The position numbers were made by a program, and so were the translations under genes. A stretch of DNA of 64,000 nucleotides from Mycteria americana (taxonomy: Eukaryota > Chordata > Aves > Ciconiiformes > Ciconiidae), in assembly GCF_035582795.1 (NCBI RefSeq), contig NC_134371.1, positions 52,091,001 through 52,155,000 on the forward strand, read 5' to 3'. This document shows positions 14,391 to 23,765 of the stretch, in pieces (position 1 is the stretch's first letter; the number at the start of each line of letters is the position of its first letter). The notes under the pieces were generated by a model. It was not told where the DNA came from, did no database searches, and worked only from the letters and a program-made list of their open reading frames with translations.

Positions 14391-15149
14391 GCTGTGACAG
14401 TCACCAGGTGCTCTCTGCATCCTTCATGAACAGGATAAGAAACACGCAACCCCATTTCCAACGAAGACAGGGGAGGCTGTTAGCACACACAACAGCAGGA
14501 GCCACGGGGATGCCTATGGAAATCGCAAGTTCAGGATGTTATGGAAGCCCTTTGCTCGGAGGGCTACAGGAAGAGCGCGGTTCCCCCGGGCTGTGCGAGC
14601 TGGAGGTGGAGGGGACCCCGCCAGCCCCAGCACCACCCGCCCTGCAGCACTCCGTGAAGCAGCCCTGCAGCGGGAGGCTGGGAGCTGGGAGGGAGTTTCA
14701 GCCTCCTTGTGCTGGCAGGGCTCTGCCCCACTCGGGTATTGCCTGCCAGCCGGAGGAGGGAGAATCTCTTCATGAGGGGAAGCCACAGCTCCAAGATTGG
14801 ACTCTGGCCCTTGACAGCACCCAGGGCTTCCCTGCAGGGCACTGCCGAGCACGCAGGCTGGGCAGGGGCAGCCCCGGCTATGACCGCGCTGGGATAAGCG
14901 GTAGCAGTCTGCAGGGACGAGCTTATCCCAGATACTTGCACGGGAGCAGGAGCGGAAGGAGCGCACAAGCAGCAGCCGCACAGGCACCCTAAAGCCCTGT
15001 CTGAGAGACTGGGGGGACAGAAAGAAAGGAAAAAAAAAAAAAAAAGGCAGAGTCATAGGGTGCCCTGAGGGTTTGAGCCTGGCTCTAGGCAAGAACAGCT
15101 GTAACTTGCACTCCAGATTTTACACTGTCTTTCTAAAACTTCGGAAACT

Positions 15150-18100
15150 TCAACCTGGGGGTGGGGGCTCTACCTCCTCTCAGGACTATTTATTTCCTTC
15201 TTTTTTTTTCCTTATTCTGCATTTCCTCCTATTATCATGATACCCAGCTTTCAGACACGTCACTTGGCAATAAGTCACATTCAACACCCTTCCCTTTATT
15301 TTGTAGCTAAGGACACAATCTCGTGTGGCATCTCCCATAGATGACGCCTCAGGAGGAACGAGATAAATCCGGCCGCCCCAGCAGAGGGGAGCCTCCACGG
15401 GGTGCTGGCAGCAGCCACGGCACCCAGATCTTCTCCCACCCCAGCTCTGCCAGGGCAGCTCCAGCAACACCCTCTGGGGCAAGCCAGACTGCCCTAGGCC
15501 AGCAACATTGGCTCCAGAGATGCTGCAGGATGGTATTAGGGAAAAGGTCTTAAAATCCACTTTTATGAACCACCTGAAGCATCAAAACTACCCAGAACTG
15601 GTTAGCAGAACAGCAACATGTTCATGCATTTATTCCTAACGGTATAGGCAACCCAGTCCCAACTCAAGATTTTGTTGTTTATGGGCACAACATGTTCATT
15701 TTATGGGAACAGACCTGCTCTGTGCTGGAAGACTTCCTGCAAGCAACTGTGGTGTTAATTTAGAAGATGGCATTCTTCCCAAACCATCATTATTAAACCA
15801 ATAACCCTATGTTACCTCCAGCATCAAGGGGCAACGTGCTGTTGGAGGCAAGACAGAACAAAGGTCCTGGCAGCAGTAATTGCAAAAAGGCTTAGGGGCT
15901 GTTCTCTTCAGGGAAGGGAGAGAGATGCAGCCTGGCCAAACTCCAGTGCGTGTGGTTTTAAAGATCCTCACTTGAGTTGTATTGTGTTGATGTGCAGCGT
16001 TAAAGAGCTGCCACTTCTGCACCCATGCCTGGCTGAGTTACAGGAACTATTTTCAGCATCTCTCTGCCAGAAATGACATCTCTCATGACTTTTACCATGG
16101 AATGGGTGCGTGTTTGTAATCAGCTTGGAAAATCTGCTTCTGAGCTTAATTCTAAAGCCTCATCTTTGCTACAGAAACAACTGTACTCAGTAACACAGCT
16201 CTCCCTCCCTTTAGCAGCATGGGGAATGATTTGCTGTCCTGGGAAACTGGTCACAGCATAAGCCTGCAGGGTTTTGCAACATCAATGTTTGATGCCTTCG
16301 GTTTAAGTGCTGAACACACTGTGCAAGCACAAGTTGACAGCCTGAACTGGGAACTCTTCTGTAGTGCTAAAATTGCCAATCATTTGGGGAACCCTGTAAG
16401 CGAATCAGTAGTTCATGCAGCAATTTTATCAATTCACAGTGGGAGGCAAGGGGTTAATGCCAAGGTTAAACACACTACAGAATTTGTCTCAATTCTTTCA
16501 ATTCTGGTAATCTTAAGGATCACCTTGCATGTTCCTACAGCAAACTTGCTTGAGAAACATTTTATTTAAATGCCTTCACAAAATGTCTTTCTGAACAAAC
16601 AGACCACCCAGGCTTTGCAAGAACAAGGACATCAACCACCAGCCTAAGATGCAGCAGACCAGCCATAAATGCATTGCACCGCGGTTGCGGACGGCCTTGC
16701 CGTCATTGGAGAATGCAACTTTTTGCACTGTATCTGTAACCAAACTGATGCTAGCTGTCCCCGAGAGCTCTTTTCAAAGGAATCCCAAACTTCAGTCCTC
16801 CCAAGCTGCTTGGGACTTAACACATCCAAGCAGAAGTCTGTCTCAATCTGTACTTCTGCAAGCAAATAGATTAATACATTTCTAATAATTCGGTTTGGCC
16901 TAAACGGAGCATCAGCAGTTGCTGTCTGGTTAAGGTTCTAGCTGTGTTTCTTCAACGGGGAAGGTGATTAAGGAAACAGCTTGCCTAGAGAGGCTGGAAT
17001 CTCCATCACTGTCTAACCCATTCCTACTTCTTGCCAAACATCTGGCAGGAATGAGTTGGGGAACCTTATTTCTGCATGAGGCAGGGTGGCAGGCTTAAAG
17101 ACATGTTGAGATATCTTCTAGTCCTGCCTATGATAGTTTGCTGTCTACATCAAATTGTTCTGGGATCACACATTAGAAACGCATTGATAGGGCTCTGCCA
17201 TGCAGCTAATGATGAGACTGCCTGTGCCTCTTGAATCTTTCTACATGACCTCATTTCTACAGGATTTGTGTTTCTTACAATCATTCATGCATTTTACCTC
17301 CATTAAAGAATCTCTAGCTTATAGACAGGAAATTTAAATCTTTTTAATGTCCTTCTCCCCAGGTGAGGAGAAGGTTGTGCCGAAACCAAGTCACAGGTTT
17401 AGCCTCCCTCCTTGCTGTGGACTGAAGAGCAGTGCCGTGCTCCATGTTATCTTCAAGGCCAGTTGTTGCACAGGCAATAATCTGATCACACTGGGTGACA
17501 GCAGTGCAGATAAGCTACCCTCAGCCCACTGCCGCTGTGCCCTATGGCTCTGCCATCAACACTGCGATGCCTCAGCAAATTCGAGGCTTTTGTTCTCGTC
17601 TTTAGCACCCTCACAGGTTCACATCCCACAGACGCAACAGAAGCCTCATTTTTCATGTTCACAATGAGCTGCAGAAGAGTTACACTCAGGACTGTCAGGC
17701 TCCTGCACAGCTTCCTGTCTTGGGAACTGAGAAGTGTGAAAGCCAAAATCTGCTCCTGCAAGAAACCAGAATGACGGTCAACACCACAGCTGCAGGAGCA
17801 CCTCATTTGTTTAACCTAACTTTAAGTAAAGGAATTGCAGTCTACCCCATTGCCTTCACATAACCGTACACCACTAACTTCTGTGCGCATCCATGGAAAC
17901 ACAATATACAGAACAGCTATTTCTGTTAGAGTTTTATCAAAAATACAGTCCACAAAGCGGATCACCCATAACCAGACATGACTTACAGTGTCTGGGCTTC
18001 TCCCTTTGCTACCAGAGAGGGCAGTTCAGGACTGCAAAGCCATTTATTTAGCAGCAGAGAGCCTTTCAGGAGTGTCAGCATCCTCCTCTACACCAAGAGG

Positions 18101-20015
18101 CCCGATGCCTGCTCAGGACAGCCATACCTCTCTTTGCATCACAGGAAGCATCTTGCAAAAGGACAATCGATTGGAAAACTACAGGATCTTCACAGAAATG
18201 CATTACAGTGGCAGGAGCAAACAGAATGGGCAATTTCCTACTTCCTCTCATTTGAATGAACACAGTAATTTTTCTTCCGGGGCCATACATATATTCTGCA
18301 AAGCTCCATTAGCCAATAAAAACAGTGGTAGGTTATTGAGATTATGTATGTGAAATAAAAGAAAAAACCTATCCTGAAGTACTGCATTCCAGTTAGAAAC
18401 CATACCTACAGGATTTACTAGGAGCAGCAACTCATACCTCTTCCTTCTTAGATTATACGCACCACAGAACAAGTTCAGCATAAGATACCTGAAATCGGAG
18501 ATTTTGCTACACAAACACACTTTTCCCCCATTAAAAAAATAGATTAGAGGAAGATATAAACATCTTATTTATTAAATCAAATAGAAATGCAAAATATATT
18601 TCACATGCCTTACATGGAAAAGAGATGAACTTCCAAGACGTTAAAGCAAGACTGTGTCAGTTGACACGCAGGAAATAGGAACATTATAAACAGTCACAAA
18701 GAGGAGGAAGGACTGGGGGGAGGCAACATGGGGATAATGAGCAGTTTCTCCCCATTCTGAGAAAGCTCTCCTAAAAACAAGAACCGAGTTTATGCTGAGC
18801 AAGCATCACAAGCCTGAAATTAAGTTTAACATATACTTATTTTGGAGGAAGTTGTCTAAAGAAGTACAATTGGCTAATAACTAGTCAAAACAGTGGTCTA
18901 AATTATGCATACCATACTCATATGAAGTGGACATGGGTTTATTTTTTGAATATCGGTAGGGACAGTAGGAGAAGCGGAAACACCAAAAAAAGCTTTTAAA
19001 AGCTGGATCAATCCACGGCCGCATTCTGTGCGACTCCGCTATGAAAACAAGAAAAAAGATGAAAAATAGAACTATTTTTCTAAATATTTTAATTCCTTTG
19101 TCATCCTCCAACTCTTCCTCCCTCCTACACACAATTTCTTGGAAGCTGAAATGACACTCAACAGCAAATACAAAGCATACACCAATAGTATATTCCACAG
19201 TTTTTCTGAAGAGTCAATAGTCCAGCAATTTTAAAGTGATCTATGTGCAAAAAATAAACACATGAAAGAGTTTCTTAAAAAAAAAAAAAAATCCACTGCA
19301 GCCTTAACTTCTACTTAAAAAAAATTCTGAGGATTAGCACTAAATTTCCCAGTGGAGGAGAGATCAGTAACTGCAAGTATTCTGCCAAACCTGTGACTCG
19401 GTGTTGCAGAACTGTCAACATCCCAAGTTTACTGCCTGCTGGCAAGTGGTGAACAGACTGTATCCCCAAAAGAAGTGGGAAAACCACTATTCATAAACTG
19501 GTCTTCTGATATACATAAACATATGGTGCAGGTATGTATTCAGAGACTGCTACCTACAGCTGAGAACAGTCGACCTAGCATGACTAACAGTAAATGATTA
19601 ACAATAAAATGTGCAAGATTCGTATGAGCAGTATTTGAAATGTTCCTGACTGCTCAATGCCCCTAGACCTAAACTATCCCCTTGTTAATACTGGTGTAAA
19701 TCAGGGCAGCTCTGGTGAAGTGACAGTAGAAATCACTGTGCATGAGGATTTCTGTGAGAGAACAGTCCCTCGAACTACAGACTAGTTCAGTCCTGACCGC
19801 ACTACAATAGGGAATTGTGTTTAAGCCATGAGTAATCATGTAATCATCTCCCAGCATAGTACTTCTTTTCTGCACACATGGAATGTAAATGGCCAAGATT
19901 TACAACTGATGATTTTGCAGATTTAATGGATTATATGTCTTTAATGGTTCTGGCAATACAAACTCAGTTAAAAAAACACCACCAAAAAACCAACCAACCA
20001 AAAAAAAAATCCCAC
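15150..20015. other. Intergenic sequence just downstream of the LRRC8D poly(A) site
   Basis: AT-rich sequence with no recognisable protein. Its only notable structure is the acceptor plus AATAAA combination near 18.92-19.04 kb, listed separately. Longer frames such as 16219-16569 (plus, 116 codons) resemble nothing known. Confidence 0.5.
18915..19038 (-). other. Candidate terminal exon of an unassigned minus-strand transcript
   Basis: The minus strand shows TTTTCTTGTTTTCATAG followed by CGGAGTCGCA, a strong acceptor with exon start at 19038. The first 25 exon bases hold several CpGs, which is unusual in this AT-rich area. About 100 bases on, AATAAA occurs (18943-18938) with GT-rich sequence after it. 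The interval lies beyond the predicted LRRC8D cleavage site. It could be an alternative distal 3' exon of LRRC8D or the end of a noncoding RNA. An open frame of 105 codons (19198-18881) spans it and the preceding intron-like sequence; I do not recognise it. Confidence 0.25.
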
Positions 20016-20017
20016 GC

Positions 20018-21173
20018 TCACTGCTGTCTGCTTTTTTCTTTATTTGATGACTTACCTGGCACACAGTTAGGGTTTTCTAACAGTGCATAAGTGTTCGGAA
20101 ACATTAAATTACTTGGGCTGGCGTGGGGGAGAAGGGTGGTCCTATGGTTAAAGTCCAGGTGTGGAAGACACACCACAATAGGCGATAAAGCTAAACCATG
20201 TTTGGGTAAATCATAACTCTTATGTCTCTGTCATTAGTCTAGTAAATGGAGCAGACACCCCAGTTCCTAAGCAAGGGCTGTGAAACAAAACTATCACCAA
20301 CTCATAAAATGCCTTGAGTTTCCCAGATGAAAACTCAGAAGAGGAGCAAAACATGAGCAGTAAAGTCACTTGGTGTTTAATGGCTTTCGAAGTCACCTTG
20401 CAAAAGAGTTCAAATATCAAAACTATCCCCAACTTGAAAGCCAAGTGGCAGTATTCTCCCTTTTACCACCCACTGCTGCGTGGGACAGAGGAGCATTATG
20501 GAAGCTGAGGGGGAGACCAGCTGCGGGAATGTGACCAGTCTTTGCTGGTGTGAAGGAATAGCACACTGGACCACAGAAGAAATCTCACCCAACAACATGA
20601 GGCCTTGAGGATGAAGAATGAAGGCAAATACACTTGGCCTGATGCAAACCACATACCTTAATGCAGGAAAATGGTGGTTCTGGTGCAGTTCAAAGCCAAA
20701 CTGGTTTCGGTTGCTGAGGATGGCTAAACACTAACAACACACATCAACATGTGTTTCAAGTGCTATTAGAACCATACCGTATACAACATTTATCCTTGTT
20801 TTTCCCCCCATAATGCACTAAAGTAAATCCAGACCTTAAGGAATAACTTGCATAGTAAGAAAAGGTCATCAATTTAATCATTTACTTTAAGCAGGCAAGC
20901 AAATTTGTAAACATTCAAAAGCGGCAGCATCCAAGTTACAAACAATTTAAGGAAAAAAGAATTGAGATTATTAAGGTTCGTTATCCTCTGAAAAATTTTG
21001 GAATATTCTTTTAAAACACTGCAAACATTGAACACTCAGTTACACCTCTTCTAATCCTGCTAGTAGTCCTGCTTTCCAAGGAATTCTGCTTTCTAAAACG
21101 CATGGTCTCACAATTGCCATACTTTTTAGCATTTGCCGTTTGGAAGTCAGCTACTGGAGCATTTCACCTCAGC
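20018..21173 (-). other. LRRC8D: LRRC8D 3' untranslated region
   Basis: This follows the stop codon directly and runs to the predicted cleavage zone just past the AATAAA signal at 20044-20039. The length of about 1.15 kb is similar to the roughly 1 kb 3'UTR I recall for human LRRC8D. The stretch is AT-rich with no protein-like frame. A weaker ATTAAA on the minus strand at 20878-20873 could give a shorter 3'UTR of about 0.3 kb. The left boundary is a prediction from sequence signals only. Confidence 0.65.
20039..20044 (-). terminator. LRRC8D: Polyadenylation signal AATAAA for LRRC8D
   Basis: The plus strand reads TTTATT here, which is canonical AATAAA on the minus strand. About 30 to 70 bases further downstream (plus 19969-20010) the minus strand has long T runs mixed with GGTTGGTTGG and GGTGGTG, a very good U/GU-rich downstream element. 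The expected cleavage site is about 20015-20030. It is the best signal between the stop codon and 19 kb. Confidence 0.7.
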
Positions 21174-23744
21174 CTAAATCCCGTTAGCAAAGGGAATGCT
21201 TGTGTCTTGATTCAACACCTCTTTAACTTCCGAGGGCAAAGCGTCAAAGAGGTGATCTTCCACCACGAGCCCGCTTTTCCTGAGAAGCTGACACTGCCCC
21301 AGCGTGGCTGGCAGACGGTCCAAGCAGTTTCCCTTCAGTTCCAGATGAGTCAGCTGTAACAGTTGACTAACTTTATCTGGGATTGAGGTAATACAGTTTT
21401 GTCCCAGACTCAAAGTCCTCAATTTAACACATTTAAACAACTGTTTTGGCAAAACGTCGACTTTGTTTCCTGTGATGTGAAAATGCTGCAGATTTTGAAG
21501 CAAACCTATTTCCACTGGAATCAATGCAATTGAGTTGTAGCTTACATCTAAACACCTAAGTTTCTGTAAACTAAACACCGCGGCTGGTAAGGATTCGAGT
21601 TTGTTATTGGAGAGATAAAGAGACTCCAAATTCTTTATGTGGGTAATGGAGGAAGGAATGTTGACTATTTTATTGTGCCACAGCTTTAAACAAGTCAATC
21701 TTTTTAAGTGCTGGAAACTGATGATTTCTTCAATTGTGCGTATGCTATTTGACTTTAAATCGAGTTCTTGCAAGTTAGAGAGGCTGAAGATGGCGTGGGG
21801 AATTCTCTCCAGTTCACAGTTCTGCAGTTCCAACTCCGCAACATTAGTCATTTTCTTAAGGCTATTGAGTACCACAAGCTTAGTGCCGTCATTATGAATG
21901 ACTAGTTTTGTCAGATGTGGTGCCACATCTGTGATATTGGGGGGAATTTTGGTCAAATTGCTCTTCACATGGAGAATTTTAAGGTGTCTCAACTCTCTGA
22001 GAGATTCAAGCCCTATCATTTTATTGTTTTCAGAGTTCAAGTTGCCTATCAAGTACAATTCACGGAGGTTTTTGAGCAAATACACCCACGCAGGAATTTC
22101 TGCGACATCTGTGAATTTCACATGAAGGCATCTCAAGTGGTCCCGGAGGAAGCTGAAGGCAGTCTGCTCAACCTTTGCAGGGCAGTGGCACAGATGAAGC
22201 TCCTGAAGATTTGTCATCTGGGAAATTTTCGCTGGGATTTTCGCTTCAGGAATCAGCTCCAGTTTCAACACATCCAGATCCGTCAGATCAAACACTGCAT
22301 TGGGGACCCCTGACAGCATGAAGAGATGCAACTCTTGCTTGTCCTGGGCATTGCGGGAAACGTGTTGCCGCAGCTTTTCAAAAGTCCATTCATGGTTTAA
22401 ACTAATTTCCCGTAGTTTGTTCTCACTTACCTCAGACAAAAAGACACCAAATCGCTTAGAATACAGCTGGTCGTACTGATCTACCATATGCAAGAGAAAT
22501 GCAAAATCATTTTTGACATCAGGGATATCACTGAAGCTACTCTCTTCTCTGACCTTTTCAAAAGAATATTCTTTTAAAGGTATTCGGAACAGCCAGAAAA
22601 GCGTGTAGAGGCAGATAAAACCATAGACACAAATGAGGGAAATATAGCTGATAAGCAGCTTCTTCAACATGTAAGCCATGTTGTGTGTACATTCAAACTG
22701 TGTGTAGCCAATCAGGTGTTCCACTTTTGGGTTGCAGATGTGTTCAAAACTAATGGTGTTGACAAAGTTTGCAGTATAGCAGAGAATAAATATGAACTTA
22801 ACAGTCTTGATGACAGTCTGGCCAACATAGAGCTTGTAAATCAGATCACTGTCTTCCACGTGAGCCCGGAACTTACGGACTTTCTCAAACAGCGCTTTGG
22901 CTTGTTCTCCATCTTTCTTATCTAAAATAGTGACGCTGGGAACCTCGATCATTGGCTTGTCAGCTGAAAATTTGAAGCCAGACTTCGTTATCATGGGAGT
23001 GCTGGCACTTGGGCTTCCTTCGTCACTGCTAGTGGAAACATACTTGGGCAGGGACTGGGCACCAGTTAACCTCTGTTTGTTCTCCTCAGAGTCCTCACAT
23101 GCCGTTTCAGACAATGCTTTTGTAGTCCAAGGGGACTCAAAGCACTTCCCTAATATAGACACAAAATGCTCAATTTTTGAGCAAGTCTTGGGATACTTGA
23201 ACCAAAAATTGCTACTGACTATTAAAATGATAGTATGGATGAGAACAAGATAGGGAAAATACTTTGAATACCAAGGAAGAGCCAAATGATAGCACATCTG
23301 GTTAATAAATACGTATTGCTGAAAATCCAAATTTGTTTTACGGCCTGAAGAATCTTTCTGCTCTTTCTTCAGCTCCTGGCCTGTTTCAGTGGGTTGATAC
23401 TGAGAAGAGGTAGCTCTGCTCAGGGGTACATCAGGTGTTCCAGTAGGGGCACTTCCAAAGGAAACCGTTCTCATTGATGCTTCTTCTCCTTGACTAGTGG
23501 TTGTTTCAACAGTGGTAAAGTCAGCCTTCCCTGACGTGCCGGGTTGTGCTTTTGAATTTACAGTAGACTGCAAAACTGGCAAGCAGACCACCTGGTCTTT
23601 GGTCAGCTGCATTGTTCCAGCAAAAATGGCAACCATTAACATCACAACAGCTAGATAATCCATGAATACATCCCACCATGGTTTCAAGATACGGTAAGTT
23701 GGCTGGATGTCATTGAGCGATGCAACTTCTGCAAGGGTAAACAT
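21174..23744 (-). CDS. LRRC8D: LRRC8D, volume-regulated anion channel subunit
   Basis: The 856-residue product is a plasma-membrane VRAC/VSOR subunit. The family forms LRRC8A-containing hexamers that release chloride and organic osmolytes on cell swelling; LRRC8D favours larger solutes such as taurine (family knowledge). Visible parts: a cytosolic N-terminus with the LRRC8 motif LKPWWDVF (about residues 20-27); TM1 about 25-46; a long Ser/Thr-rich first extracellular loop about 55-160; TM2 about 163-183; a cytosolic loop about 184-312; TM3 about 313-334; a second extracellular loop with Cys337 and Cys352; TM4 about 363-387; then leucine-rich repeats from about 480 to 845. Phe141 in the LDFQQYV motif should match the pore-constriction phenylalanine of human LRRC8D (recalled as F143). 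Human LRRC8D is recalled as 858 residues, so this is full length. The start MFTLAEVASL is the family start and lies two bases after a splice acceptor. The frame is uninterrupted to TAG at 21176-21174. The N-terminus and loop distinguish it from LRRC8A, B, C and E. Confidence 0.98.
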   Translation of the reverse strand: MFTLAEVASLNDIQPTYRILKPWWDVFMDYLAVVMLMVAIFAGTMQLTKDQVVCLPVLQSTVNSKAQPGTSGKADFTTVETTTSQGEEASMRTVSFGSAPTGTPDVPLSRATSSQYQPTETGQELKKEQKDSSGRKTNLDFQQYVFINQMCYHLALPWYSKYFPYLVLIHTIILIVSSNFWFKYPKTCSKIEHFVSILGKCFESPWTTKALSETACEDSEENKQRLTGAQSLPKYVSTSSDEGSPSASTPMITKSGFKFSADKPMIEVPSVTILDKKDGEQAKALFEKVRKFRAHVEDSDLIYKLYVGQTVIKTVKFIFILCYTANFVNTISFEHICNPKVEHLIGYTQFECTHNMAYMLKKLLISYISLICVYGFICLYTLFWLFRIPLKEYSFEKVREESSFSDIPDVKNDFAFLLHMVDQYDQLYSKRFGVFLSEVSENKLREISLNHEWTFEKLRQHVSRNAQDKQELHLFMLSGVPNAVFDLTDLDVLKLELIPEAKIPAKISQMTNLQELHLCHCPAKVEQTAFSFLRDHLRCLHVKFTDVAEIPAWVYLLKNLRELYLIGNLNSENNKMIGLESLRELRHLKILHVKSNLTKIPPNITDVAPHLTKLVIHNDGTKLVVLNSLKKMTNVAELELQNCELERIPHAIFSLSNLQELDLKSNSIRTIEEIISFQHLKRLTCLKLWHNKIVNIPSSITHIKNLESLYLSNNKLESLPAAVFSLQKLRCLDVSYNSIALIPVEIGLLQNLQHFHITGNKVDVLPKQLFKCVKLRTLSLGQNCITSIPDKVSQLLQLTHLELKGNCLDRLPATLGQCQLLRKSGLVVEDHLFDALPSEVKEVLNQDTSIPFANGI

Positions 23745-23765
23745 TCCTACAAGAGAATAAAAACA
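23745..23765 (-). other. LRRC8D: Splice acceptor of the LRRC8D coding exon
   Basis: Read on the minus strand, a T-rich tract (TTTTTATTCTCTTGTAG) ends with AG at 23748-23747. The exon opens with GA and then the ATG at 23744. This matches the family pattern in which the whole LRRC8D coding sequence sits in one exon after noncoding 5' exons. If the upstream exon ends in CAG, as the candidate donors at 57358 and 60932 do, the spliced start context has a purine at -3. The acceptor is read directly; its pairing with an upstream exon is inferred. Confidence 0.85.

Larger units (their letters stand above)
10700..15150. other. GC-rich intergenic block
   Basis: This stretch is clearly richer in G+C than its flanks. 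It has long open frames on both strands (for example 10943-11575 plus, 14408-14992 plus and 15092-14514 minus). Both strands are open together, the predicted peptides are rich in Ala, Pro, Gly, Arg and Ser, and none matches a family I know. GC richness alone removes stop codons, so I do not call genes. An old CR1 piece lies at about 14.24-14.39 kb. Confidence 0.55.

Noticed and set aside
14408..15092. Overlapping open frames of 194 (plus) and 192 (minus) codons
   Set aside because: Both strands are open because of high GC; the peptides are low-complexity and lack any recognisable domain or splice context.
18881..19198. 105-codon minus frame as a membrane protein (FFIFFLVFI stretch)
   Set aside because: The hydrophobic run is the translated polypyrimidine tract of the acceptor at 19039. 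Only the candidate exon is kept, not the frame.
21637..23253. Several plus-strand open frames of 75-132 codons opposite LRRC8D
   Set aside because: They are antisense shadows of the conserved minus-strand coding sequence and resemble no protein of their own.
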